Shown: piece by piece, positions 42,891-51,146 of the stretch
Position numbering within the stretch: position 1 is the stretch's first letter
Layout: every line of letters begins with the position of its first letter
NCBI RefSeq assembly: GCF_014699135.1
Contig: NZ_JACOFT010000003.1
Coordinates: 248,001 to 312,000, forward strand
Reading direction: 5' to 3'
Length of the DNA stretch: 64,000 nucleotides
DNA from: Cognatundibacterium aquatile
GTDB lineage: Bacteria; Pseudomonadota; Gammaproteobacteria; Burkholderiales; Burkholderiaceae_D
Notes under the pieces: model-generated
What the model was told of the DNA's origin: nothing
The model's database searches: none
What the model saw: the letters and a program-made list of their open reading frames with translations, nothing else
Program-made: the position numbers and the translations under genes

Positions 42891-42988
42891 GGACTTACTC
42901 AATTTGCCCCAGCAAGGCACGGCAACGAAGGCAGTACGAATAGTGCAGCCATGAGCCATAACGCCCTGGGGCAGTTTTGCGTAAGTTC
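42891..42988. repeat. MITE-like palindromic element, about 98 bp
   Basis: Imperfect terminal inverted repeats: left arm GGACTTACTCAATTTGCCCC (42891-42910, then AG) and right arm whose reverse complement begins GAACTTACGCAAAACTGCCCC-type sequence (42966-42988). The 53-bp centre is non-coding. No clear target duplication. It sits between the TetR gene and its target. Confidence 0.6.
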
Positions 42989-43005
42989 TAATACTAATGT
43001 CTGCA

Positions 43006-43617
43006 TTACCTTGTCGCTGGTAGCAGAAGTTCAGTTTGCTTCAATGCCTGTGTCAGCGGTTGTAACTCGTGATGCACTTTCGCCAGTAACGAAGCCCCTA
43101 CCCACATGCTGTACAAGGATGTGGCAGACTCCTCTGCATTGAGTGTAGCAGAGACGCTGCCTTCTGCCTGCGCCAGCCGTATCGTTTCCGCAATTTGCGT
43201 GCAGATGCCACGCATACCGACCGACAGCACGGCACGCATAGGCTCTGACAAATCGGAAACCTCGGCTGCCAGCTTGACCGCCAGACAAAACTTGTGACAT
43301 CCGCCATTTTCTGCGGTTTCTTGCCAACTGGCGAAATACATCAGCAAGCGCTCACGTGCTGAATGACTCTGATCAGAGAACTGCGATGTCAGCCGCTGCT
43401 GATAGTCGGTGAAGTAGCGTTCCAGCATCGCAACGCCAAAACCTTCTTTCGATTGAAAATAATGATAGAACGAGCCTTTCGGTACGGCTGCCGCTGCCAG
43501 AATTTCACTTAATCCCAAAGCGCTGAAACCCCGACCCAGTATCAATTGCTCGCCAGTCGCCAGAATGCGCTCGCGGGTATCTTGATAAGTATGTGGACGT
43601 TCTTCATATTTTTGCAT
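43006..43617 (-). CDS. TetR-family repressor (NemR-like)
   Basis: 203-aa one-component repressor. The DNA-binding domain is DTRERILATGEQLILGRGFSALGLSEILAAAAVPKGSFYHYFQSKEGFG; the C-terminal part (LERYFTDYQQRL...GGCHKFCLAVKLAAEVSDLSEPMRAV) contains two Cys in CHKFC, where NemR-type regulators have electrophile-sensing Cys. Start ATG 43617 is used; the frame extends to 43653 but that would cover the operator. The operators at 43632-43646 and 42824-42838 indicate autoregulation and control of the old yellow enzyme. Confidence 0.88.
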   Translation of the reverse strand: MQKYEERPHTYQDTRERILATGEQLILGRGFSALGLSEILAAAAVPKGSFYHYFQSKEGFGVAMLERYFTDYQQRLTSQFSDQSHSARERLLMYFASWQETAENGGCHKFCLAVKLAAEVSDLSEPMRAVLSVGMRGICTQIAETIRLAQAEGSVSATLNAEESATSLYSMWVGASLLAKVHHELQPLTQALKQTELLLPATR

Positions 43618-43631
43618 GGAATGGATTCTAA

Positions 43632-43646
43632 TAGACCAGTCGTCTA
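43632..43646. promoter_or_regulatory. TetR operator upstream of its own gene
   Basis: TAGACCAGTCGTCTA, differing at one base from the site at 42824-42838; lies 15 bp before ATG 43617. Confidence 0.8.
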
Positions 43647-43817
43647 ATGTCAAATAAGTGGAAAGCGCAAGGTGATAGCAAGGTCAATGTGTTTCTTTTG
43701 TGAAATAATTGTAACAGTTGCTGTTGAGTAAGTTTGGATTATGAGAAAATCACTCTTTGCGCTTGAAAATTTATTTTCATTTTTCTTGATTTATCCTTAC
43801 TTTCCAGATTGTTGACG

Positions 43818-46103
43818 ATGATGTTTCGCTGGCTGTTCCCAAATGAGAATGCTCTCACGCCCGCTGAAAACGCCGCCTGGAAACTGAGCGCATTACGCAT
43901 CATCCTGGTTTCAGGCTTTTTACTCGAAATCTGGATAGCCGTACACACCTCCGCGTCCGCTTTCGCCAGCGGTAACTACAAAGTTATTTGGGTGGTCGGT
44001 CTGTCGTATGTGATCAAGTCAGTTGCCATTTATTATTCCACCCGTTCCGTCAGAGCTAGTGCAGGTTTGCTGATTCTGAATATTTACGGCGTCACCCTGG
44101 CGGTTGTCACTCTGATTCAGGATCATCAGATCGCCGCGCTCGGTTATATTCTGGTCTATGCAGCGCCCTTAATTGCCAGATTATTTCTGGGACTGAGGCT
44201 GGCTTTGTGGCTGATGTTTTTTAATATTTTCCCGTTTTTATTTCTGATTTCCCGGCCTGATCAATACGGCTGGCCCGATCTGCAGGTTTCTCTGTCCAGT
44301 GTTCAGACTGATGTACATGCATTAATTTTTCTGTTTTTCAATTTTTGCCTGCCTCTCGCCGTGTTCCGGGTGTTGCATGAGCTTGATTCGACGCTGACCC
44401 AGTTCACCCGCGCCAGCAAGGCGCTGAAGTTAAGTCATGCGCAATATCAGGAAATTTTCGAAAATGCGGGAACCGCGTTGATCCTGACAGATCCTGCCGG
44501 ACAAATATTACAAGCGAACAATCAGGCAAACACCTTGCTTGGCAGGCACTCGCACGGCGAGCAATCTCGCGATCTGTTCAGTTGGTTGTTGATGGAGAAT
44601 AGTGTTCGCCTGCAAGACAAATACGGTCAGGATACAGATGAACTGCGCCTGTCCGCGTACCAGACTCGCGACGGGAAAATGGTTGTGATGAACAATATTT
44701 CGCAGACTTCAACCGGCGAATTTATTGTTGCACTGAGCGATGTTTCGTCTTTTTACGCAATGCATAATGCATTGCAACTCAGTATTGAACGTGAAGATTA
44801 CCTGAGTAGTCATGATTTGCTGACCAATCTTCCTAACCGGGACATGTTGCGCCAGCATCTGACTTCTGTGCTGGCGAATCAGGACGGGATTCATGTGACG
44901 GCACTGGTATCGTTCCGGCTCAATAGTATACGTCACGCCAACCAGCAATTTGGCGCACCTGCCGGCGATACCTTATTGCGGCGCTTTGCGGACGAACTAG
45001 GTGCTGTTCTGCCGGAAAACAGTTTTTGCACACGGCTGCGGAGCATCGTATTTTCGTTTGTACTCGAACGCTTTCAGACGCCGGGTGATGTGGTGCTGTT
45101 CGTTGAGCAGATCCGCGAAAAAATGCCGAAGGAAATCGAGATTAATGGCGAAATGCTGCAGGTGCAGTTCTCTGCCGGAATTGCTCTGCTGCGCAACGGC
45201 GAAAGCGAGCCGGACGACCTTATCCGCCGCAGTGAGATGGCACTAGATGCAGCCCGGAAATCGAGTGACCAGAGCACCAGCTTGTTTGATGACGCTGAAG
45301 CCCAGGAAATCCGGCGGAATATTGAAATTGAGGTCGGTATTATCAGCGGCCTCAAACACAACGAATTTCATTTGATGTATCAGCCCAAGATCTGCCATCA
45401 AGGCAAGCTCGCAGGTGTTGAGGCGCTGTTGCGCTGGGATTCAGCGAGTCTGGGCAGAGTCTCTCCGGCAGAGTTTATTCCGGTGGCCGAACATTCGGGT
45501 CTGATACACCATATCAGTGATTTTATCCTCGACGCGGTGTGCGCACAAATCCGCTTATGGCTGGATACGCATGGCGAGAGCCCGGTGGTCGCGCTGAATC
45601 TGTCAGTGATTGATCTTGCCCGTACCGATCTGATTGAACTGATTGAAGAGCGTTGCCAGCACTACCGGATCGAAACCCGTTATCTGGAGTTGGAAATCAC
45701 AGAAACCGGCCTGATCGCGAACGAGGCCATATCGATTCAGCATTTGAATGCACTCAAAAAGCGTGGCTTCAGTATTGCGATTGATGATTTCGGCACGGGT
45801 TATTCCTCATTGTCCAAGCTCAGTCATTTCCCTGCACATACGGTCAAAATTGATCGCTCATTTGTCGCCCAGATCGGCTACAACGCCAAGAGTGAAATGA
45901 TCATCAAAGCGATCATTTCACTGGCAGAGATTTTGTCCTGTAAAACAGTCGCGGAAGGTGTTGAAAACGAAGATCAGGAAAGCTTCCTGAAACAGGTCGG
46001 CTGTGATTTCTTTCAGGGATATTATTTCTACCATCCGCTGAACCGGCGCGATATGAGTGATTTGCTGGTCAGTAATCTACCGCTGTTGCAACAGGCAAGT
46101 TAG
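43818..46103 (+). CDS. Membrane cyclic-di-GMP phosphodiesterase with degenerate GGDEF (MASE-like, PAS, GGDEF, EAL)
   Basis: 761 aa. Six or so N-terminal membrane spans (about 20-195, MASE-like), a PAS domain (about 210-325: YQEIFENAGTALILTDPAGQILQANNQANTLL), a GGDEF domain (about 335-490) and an EAL domain (about 500-755). The GGDEF signature is replaced by RSIVF (RLRSIVFSFVL), so cyclase activity is not expected. EAL is intact: GVEALLRW, LNLSVIDLA, LELEITETGLI, IDDFGTGYSSLSKL, KIDRSFV, AEGVENEDQ. It probably degrades c-di-GMP at the membrane. ATG 43818 or 43821; the ribosome site is weak. Confidence 0.92.
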   Translation: MMFRWLFPNENALTPAENAAWKLSALRIILVSGFLLEIWIAVHTSASAFASGNYKVIWVVGLSYVIKSVAIYYSTRSVRASAGLLILNIYGVTLAVVTLIQDHQIAALGYILVYAAPLIARLFLGLRLALWLMFFNIFPFLFLISRPDQYGWPDLQVSLSSVQTDVHALIFLFFNFCLPLAVFRVLHELDSTLTQFTRASKALKLSHAQYQEIFENAGTALILTDPAGQILQANNQANTLLGRHSHGEQSRDLFSWLLMENSVRLQDKYGQDTDELRLSAYQTRDGKMVVMNNISQTSTGEFIVALSDVSSFYAMHNALQLSIEREDYLSSHDLLTNLPNRDMLRQHLTSVLANQDGIHVTALVSFRLNSIRHANQQFGAPAGDTLLRRFADELGAVLPENSFCTRLRSIVFSFVLERFQTPGDVVLFVEQIREKMPKEIEINGEMLQVQFSAGIALLRNGESEPDDLIRRSEMALDAARKSSDQSTSLFDDAEAQEIRRNIEIEVGIISGLKHNEFHLMYQPKICHQGKLAGVEALLRWDSASLGRVSPAEFIPVAEHSGLIHHISDFILDAVCAQIRLWLDTHGESPVVALNLSVIDLARTDLIELIEERCQHYRIETRYLELEITETGLIANEAISIQHLNALKKRGFSIAIDDFGTGYSSLSKLSHFPAHTVKIDRSFVAQIGYNAKSEMIIKAIISLAEILSCKTVAEGVENEDQESFLKQVGCDFFQGYYFYHPLNRRDMSDLLVSNLPLLQQAS

Positions 46104-46247
46104 TCATCACTCGTCATACAAATACCACGTCGTCAATGGTTTTTGCGGCAAACTGTCGTGCGGGGCGGACTGCCGGAGGGGAAAGTGTAGCCGCGCTATC
46201 CGGCTTCAGATAGAATCAGATGAAGACTACTCTGATGGAGACTGCAT

Positions 46248-46571
46248 ATGTATCTGGATCACCCAAAAATTTCTGCAACGAACAGCGAAACTGAACCAGA
46301 CCGGATCGAGCGTCTGAGCCGTGTCTACGGCTATGCGATGGGGCTGGCGGACATCGATCGTAATACTGCCTGCATTACCAAGCTGGCAAAAATCCATGAC
46401 CACAAGGGAACCCTGATGGTGATCTGGCATGAAACGCCAACGCCGACAGAGAAAAATTACTTTATGCGCGCCTGGCAAAGTCGCATCGGTGACGAATCCG
46501 ATCAGGTCGAGCACGCATTGATACTCAATGAGCCAGTCGGCGAGACAGCTCAGACATCCTTACCTGCATAA
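46248..46571 (+). CDS. Hypothetical protein, 107 aa
   Basis: Not recognised. A soluble, acidic protein with ERLSRVYGYAMGLADIDRNTACITKLAKIHDHKGTLMVIWHETPTPTEKNYFMRAWQS, which looks like one compact alpha/beta domain with strand LMVIWHE. GGAGA about 10 bases before ATG 46248 supports it. Its last 22 bp overlap the 3' end of the converging metal ATPase gene. Confidence 0.65.
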   Translation: MYLDHPKISATNSETEPDRIERLSRVYGYAMGLADIDRNTACITKLAKIHDHKGTLMVIWHETPTPTEKNYFMRAWQSRIGDESDQVEHALILNEPVGETAQTSLPA

Positions 46572-48862
46572 CGGGATAGCCGCACACCATTGAGCACCAC
46601 CAGCAGGCTGGTGCCGGTGTCGGCAAAGACCGCCATCCATAAACTCGCATGTCCGCTCAGCGCGAGTGCAAAAAATATCAGTTTGACTGCCAGTGCAAAG
46701 CCGATGTTTTGCCATAAAACCTGACTGGTTTTGTGCGAAATACGGATGAATTCTGGCAATTTTCGTAAATCATTCTGCATTAAAGCGACGTCTGCGGTTT
46801 CTAATGCGGTGTCGCTGCCGGTGGCCATCGCAAATCCTATATGGGCGGTGGCGATGGCCGGTGCGTCGTTAATACCATCGCCAGTCATGCCAGTGACGCC
46901 TTGTGCACGCAGAGTTCTGATCACATTGAGTTTATCTTCCGGCAGCAACTGGCTGCGTACATCGCTGATGCCGGTTTGTGCCGCAATTGCCTGTGCGGTC
47001 GCGGCATTATCTCCGGTCAGCATCAGGGTGGTAACGCCAAGCGCGTGTAACTCGGCAATCGCCGCCTGACTGCTTGCCCGAACCTGATCTGAGATTGCAA
47101 TCAATCCGAGCAATTGCTGTTGGCGACACAGAAAAATAACGGTGTTTCCCTGTTGTTCGAGTGCCTGCACTTGCGCATCCAGATTTTGCCAGCCAACGCC
47201 AGGTGCGACGATGCTCAGTGCCTCAAGCATCGCGCGGTTGCCGAGGTAGCAGCGCTGGCCATCGATTTCGCCACTGACACCGCGGCCACGCTGTACTTCG
47301 TATAACTGGGCATTCGTGACGCCGGATAATGCTTCGTTGCAGGCAGCGGTGAGCGCCATTGCCAGCGGATGGCTGGAACCTGCATCCAGGCTGGCGGCAA
47401 GGCGCAAAATTTCTTTTTCATCCAGATCGCTGAAGCTGCGTATCAGATTGACGTCGGGTTTTCCTTCTGTGAGCGTACCGGTTTTGTCGAAGGCCAGTGT
47501 TTTCAGCAGTTTGCCTTGCTCCAGAAACAGCCCGCCTTTGACAACGATACCGTGGCGCGCAGCCAGTGCCAGGCCGCTGACGACAGTGACGGGAGTTGAG
47601 ATCACCAGCGCACAAGGGCAGGCAATCACCAGCAGCACCAACGCCCGATACAGGTTTTCATGCCAGTCTTGTTGTAGAAACAGCGGCGGCAGGACCGCTG
47701 TCAGCAAGGCCAGCACAAACACCACTGGTGTGTAGATGGCGGCAAAGCGATCAACGAAACTTTGCGTCGGCGCGCGCTGGCTTTGTGCTTCCTGCACCGA
47801 ATGGGCAATGCGTGCCAGCATGCTCGCATTCGCCGGAGCCGAAACGCGTATCTGCAAAGTGCCGGATTGATTCAGCGTGCCGGCATAAACGACATCGCCT
47901 TGCTGTTTGTCGACTGGCATGCTTTCACCGGTGATGGCGGCCTGATTGACGCTCGATTGTCCGGATTCAATGATCCCATCCAGCGCAATTCTGTCACCTG
48001 GACGACACTGCACCAATGCGCCGATGGCGATGTCACGGGTACTGACTGCCAACCAGTTGCCGTCGGCCTGCTGCACCTGTGCCGTTTCTGGCGCTTGTTC
48101 CAGCAAGCCGCTGATCGCATTGCGGGCGTGGATCAGGCTGGCTGCTTCTATCATTTCAGCGACGGCGAACAGAAAAATCACCATCGCGGCTTCCGGCCAC
48201 TGACCGATGGCGATTGCACCGGCCACAGCCGCCGTCATCAGCAGATGAATGTTGAGGGTGAAATGGCGCAGCGCGATCCAGCCTTTTTTGAGAGTTGGGA
48301 TGCCGCAAATCAGTATCGCAAACAGCGCCAGTGCACCTATCATCACGGAGTCTTCTTTGCCGCTGATCCAGGCGATGACTTCTGCACTGAAAGCCGCGAT
48401 GCCGCCCAGCGCCATTTTCCAGTATTGGCTGCGCGATGGCTTTTCGCTGAGTGCCGCATGCGACTGCCCGACATCCAGCGGCGTGCCGGACATGCCGACG
48501 GCTTTCAGTTTGCTGTGAATATCGGCAATATTTTGCTGGTGGTGATGGACGGTCAGAATCCGGTTCAGTAAATCAAAATCCAGTCGCAATACATCAGGCA
48601 AGCCTGACAGCGAACGACGGATCAGCGCTTCTTCGGTCGGGCAATCCATCTGTGCGATATGCAAACGCAGACGTTGCGCATCCTCCGGCAGATCTGGCTG
48701 AGGTTCTGCTGCCACTGATTCTGCCGCTGCTGTACATTTCTGATGCCCGTGCCCGCACTCACTTTGTTTGCCTTCATGGGCGTGCGCGTGTGCATGCGGC
48801 TCTGGCTGAGCGGATTTTTCCGGTGTGTGGTCGTGGCCACAACAAGCAATTTTTTCTGCCAT
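46550..48862 (-). CDS. Zn/Cd/Pb-type P1B ATPase (CadA/ZntA/PbrA group)
   Basis: 770-aa divalent heavy-metal exporter. The N-terminal tail is very rich in metal ligands (CCGHDHTPEK, PHAHAHAHEGKQSECGHGHQKC), followed by an HMA-like domain with MDCPTEEALIRRSL. Core motifs: TGES, CPC in VIACPCALVISTP, DKTGTLTEGKP, SSHPLA, MTGDGINDAPAIA; the final span carries DTGTSLLVVLNGVRL with the Asp typical of Zn/Cd pumps. ATG 48862 has AGGA upstream; an in-frame ATG at 48883 is less likely. Divergent from a CadR/PbrR-type regulator, with a MerR promoter between. Confidence 0.94.
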   Translation of the reverse strand: MAEKIACCGHDHTPEKSAQPEPHAHAHAHEGKQSECGHGHQKCTAAAESVAAEPQPDLPEDAQRLRLHIAQMDCPTEEALIRRSLSGLPDVLRLDFDLLNRILTVHHHQQNIADIHSKLKAVGMSGTPLDVGQSHAALSEKPSRSQYWKMALGGIAAFSAEVIAWISGKEDSVMIGALALFAILICGIPTLKKGWIALRHFTLNIHLLMTAAVAGAIAIGQWPEAAMVIFLFAVAEMIEAASLIHARNAISGLLEQAPETAQVQQADGNWLAVSTRDIAIGALVQCRPGDRIALDGIIESGQSSVNQAAITGESMPVDKQQGDVVYAGTLNQSGTLQIRVSAPANASMLARIAHSVQEAQSQRAPTQSFVDRFAAIYTPVVFVLALLTAVLPPLFLQQDWHENLYRALVLLVIACPCALVISTPVTVVSGLALAARHGIVVKGGLFLEQGKLLKTLAFDKTGTLTEGKPDVNLIRSFSDLDEKEILRLAASLDAGSSHPLAMALTAACNEALSGVTNAQLYEVQRGRGVSGEIDGQRCYLGNRAMLEALSIVAPGVGWQNLDAQVQALEQQGNTVIFLCRQQQLLGLIAISDQVRASSQAAIAELHALGVTTLMLTGDNAATAQAIAAQTGISDVRSQLLPEDKLNVIRTLRAQGVTGMTGDGINDAPAIATAHIGFAMATGSDTALETADVALMQNDLRKLPEFIRISHKTSQVLWQNIGFALAVKLIFFALALSGHASLWMAVFADTGTSLLVVLNGVRLSRYAGKDV

Positions 48863-48891
48863 ATCACATCCTGATGTTTTCATTTATGTTT

Positions 48892-48922
48892 AGTGTAGAC
48901 TCTGGAGTGGCTACGGGGTCAA
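48892..48922 (-). promoter_or_regulatory. MerR-type promoter/operator for the Zn/Cd/Pb ATPase
   Basis: Minus strand: -35 TTGACC (48917-48922), -10 TACACT (48892-48897), 19-bp spacer carrying the dyad-like ACCCCGTAGCCACTCCAGAG, close to CadR/PbrR sites. Confidence 0.78.
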
Positions 48923-49039
48923 GAATTTTTTTGAGGATATTATTCCGCACTTGTTCCGATAGGGATATTGCATGGAAAACATGGTGGCAGCGACTGAAAA
49001 TCAGCATCAGAAAAGACGTCAATACAGGCCGATATTCAT

Positions 49040-49117
49040 ATACTCCCCCCTGTTTTTAATGAAATCACTCTATTGTCAGCATAAACAAAGGGGCTTTTTA
49101 TATACCCGGGGGAGTAT
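49040..49117. repeat. G-tract inverted-repeat element, copy 2
   Basis: ATACTCCCCC (49040-49049) and GGGGGAGTAT (49108-49117) are perfect 10-bp inverted repeats 58 bases apart. The reverse complement contains ATACTCCCCCGGGTATAT and then CCCTTTGTTTATG (49079-49091), lining up with copy 1 (13574-13644), although the G and C tracts are exchanged. Located between the metal ATPase promoter and its regulator gene. Confidence 0.6.
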
Positions 49118-49173
49118 TAATTAATCATGAATACCTCTTCATCAATCCATCATCATTCAACGTGAGTGAAAAA

Positions 49174-49605
49174 ATGCGTATCAGTGAACTGGCGAAAGCG
49201 ACCGGAGTGGATCTGGAAACCATCCGGTATTACGAAAAACAAGGATTGTTACCGGCACCAGAGCGAGAGGAAAACGGTTATCGCAGCTACACCGGCGAGC
49301 ATCTGGAGCGGCTGTCGTTTATCCGTCATTGCCGGGCGCTGGATATTCCGCTGGCCGATGTGCGCAGGCTGGTCGCCTTCATCGCCAGTCCGGCGGAAGA
49401 TTGTGGCGATATTAATCTGCTCATCGATCAGCAGATTGCACGCGTCAAAGCCAGGTTGAAAAGCATGCGGGCGCTGGAGAAGCAACTCAGTCAGTTACGT
49501 GCGCGTTGTGACGACCGACATCATGGAAAAGAGTGCGGTATCTTGCACGAGTTGGTGGCGGCAGCGCATGGCGAAGCGTGTGCCTGCCATGCGGAGAACC
49601 AATAA
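49174..49605 (+). CDS. MerR-family regulator, CadR/PbrR type
   Basis: 143-aa metal-responsive activator of the divergent ATPase. DNA-binding domain MRISELAKATGVDLETIRYYEKQGLLPAP. Metal site: Cys in AEDCGDINLLIDQQI at the head of the dimer helix and the Cys pair in RARCDDRHHGKECGILHEL, the three-Cys pattern of CadR/PbrR (Cd, Pb, Zn). The tail HGEACACHAENQ adds Cys/His. ATG 49174 is used; GTG 49162 is in frame. Confidence 0.92.
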   Translation: MRISELAKATGVDLETIRYYEKQGLLPAPEREENGYRSYTGEHLERLSFIRHCRALDIPLADVRRLVAFIASPAEDCGDINLLIDQQIARVKARLKSMRALEKQLSQLRARCDDRHHGKECGILHELVAAAHGEACACHAENQ

Positions 49606-49625
49606 AATAAATGTCGCCTGAAGAA

Positions 49626-50309
49626 TCAGCGCAGGCGCATATCTGCCATCAGATCAGAGACACCGGCCCAGCCGATTTCTATGCCGATACAGAGCAGAAT
49701 AAACGCGGATAAACGCATCAGCACCGTGGCACCGATATCGCCGAGGAAACGTTCCATATTCCGCGCAAAGCGGTAGCACAGATACACCACGAGCGTTGTT
49801 AGTAACACGCCCATCGCAGAGGCGAGACTGGTCAGCAGCCAGTCGATAGGCTTGTGCGGCATTTGCGTACCGAGCGTGACGGAGGCCGCAATCGTGCCGG
49901 GGCCGACGGTTAATGGAAAGCTGAACGGATAAAAACTGCGGCGGCGTAATTCTTCACGGCTCCACTGTCCGCCATGCGAAGCAGCGACAGAATTCAGCAA
50001 TTTGTCCTGACTCTGGTCATTCAGTAATTTCCAGCCGGCCATGCCGACCACGATGCCCCCGGCAACGCGCACAATAGGCAGCGAAATGCCGAAAAAATCC
50101 AGCACATAAGAGCCGATAAAAATCGCGCCCATCAGCAGGAAAAAACAATTGATCGCAATGCGTTTCGCCAACCGGTTAGCGATTTCCGGTTCTATCGGCC
50201 CTGTCATCGACAGAAAGATAGGCGCAATCGCAATCGGATTTAAAATTGGCAATAAAGTGATAGGCACCACCAGCAACGCCTTGAAGAAGACGATCATCGC
50301 CATACTCAT
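49626..50309 (-). CDS. MarC-family inner membrane protein
   Basis: 227-aa protein with six membrane spans of the MarC/UPF0056 family: LLVVPITLLPILNPIAIAPIFLSMTG at the start, the FGISLPIVRVAGGIVVGMAGWKLL block, and PFSFPLTVGPGTIAASVTLG, which is the family hallmark. Function is unknown; the old link to multiple antibiotic resistance was not upheld. AGGAG five bases before ATG 50309. Confidence 0.93.
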   Translation of the reverse strand: MSMAMIVFFKALLVVPITLLPILNPIAIAPIFLSMTGPIEPEIANRLAKRIAINCFFLLMGAIFIGSYVLDFFGISLPIVRVAGGIVVGMAGWKLLNDQSQDKLLNSVAASHGGQWSREELRRRSFYPFSFPLTVGPGTIAASVTLGTQMPHKPIDWLLTSLASAMGVLLTTLVVYLCYRFARNMERFLGDIGATVLMRLSAFILLCIGIEIGWAGVSDLMADMRLR

Positions 50310-50468
50310 AAAAACTCCTGAAAAAATAGAGTGCCCGATTATGCAACAGAATATCTAGGAAATATCCGGTTTCTGGTTTTAAATGATGGAACTTAGTTGC
50401 TGTATGTTAAATGTATATAAATATGTGCGTAGGTGCGTGCGTAGGTGTGTGCACAAATAATTTTGATT

Positions 50469-51068
50469 ATGTCAGAAAAATCTCCATTTCCCCTGATTCA
50501 GACCCCGCACTTTTTGTTACGACAAATTGTCGCCACGGATCTGACGCAGATTTTTCGCGGCATGTCTGATCCGCGTGTTACCGAGTATTACGGTATCAGT
50601 TATGAAACGCTGGAATTAACGCAGGCGCAACTGGACTGGTTTGAATTGATTTACGAAACCGGCACCGGAATCTGGTGGGGCATCTGCCATCGCGACGAAC
50701 CGCAGCATTTGATCGGCACTTGCGGTATCAATGAGTGGGAACAGGATGATCATTGCGCCGAAGCCGGATTCTGGATTTTTCCTGAATACTGGGGCAAAGG
50801 CGTGATGCTTGAATGTCTGTCGGCCATGCTCGATTATTGTTTTACGAAACTCAGTCTGCATCGCATGCAATCGATGGTCGAACCCGATAATCCGGCAAGC
50901 TGGAAGCTGATTGAAAAACTCGGCTTTCAACTCGAAGGAATTTTGCGCGAATGTGAACGCAAGGACGATCGTTATGTCGATCTGCGATGCTATTCTTTAC
51001 TCGCGCGCGAATGGCGGAACAGAGTGCAGCCACAAGCGACCACCGTTCATTTGCCCGCTTCCACTTAG
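50469..51068 (+). CDS. GNAT N-acetyltransferase, RimJ/RimL-like
   Basis: 199 aa. Acetyl-CoA-dependent transferase; the fold order is clear: LIQTPHFLLRQIVATDLTQIFRGMSDPRVTEYYG, CHRDEPQHLIGTCGINEW, AEAGFWIFPEYWGKGVMLECLSAML (acetyl-CoA loop with a Gly-poor variant), and SLHRMQSMVEPDNPASWKLIEKLGFQLEGILRE. Substrate may be a ribosomal or other protein N-terminus or a small molecule. Start ATG 50469; the GTG at 50445 adds nothing conserved. Confidence 0.9.
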   Translation: MSEKSPFPLIQTPHFLLRQIVATDLTQIFRGMSDPRVTEYYGISYETLELTQAQLDWFELIYETGTGIWWGICHRDEPQHLIGTCGINEWEQDDHCAEAGFWIFPEYWGKGVMLECLSAMLDYCFTKLSLHRMQSMVEPDNPASWKLIEKLGFQLEGILRECERKDDRYVDLRCYSLLAREWRNRVQPQATTVHLPAST

Positions 51069-51146
51069 TGGTACGAAATATGCTCTGTGAAATGGTGTTT
51101 TACACACAGCAATGCACCCAAATTTTTACTTCCTCCCTATCCTGAT

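Larger units (their letters stand above)
48863..49173. other. Divergent regulatory region between metal ATPase and regulator
   Basis: 311 bp, long for a merR-type pair. It holds the MerR promoter (48892-48922), the G-tract inverted-repeat element (49040-49117) and a 12-codon His-rich frame (49127-49165). Confidence 0.6.

Noticed and set aside
47762-48571. 269-codon plus-strand frame opposite the Zn/Cd/Pb ATPase
   Set aside because: Antisense shadow of a well-conserved P-type ATPase.
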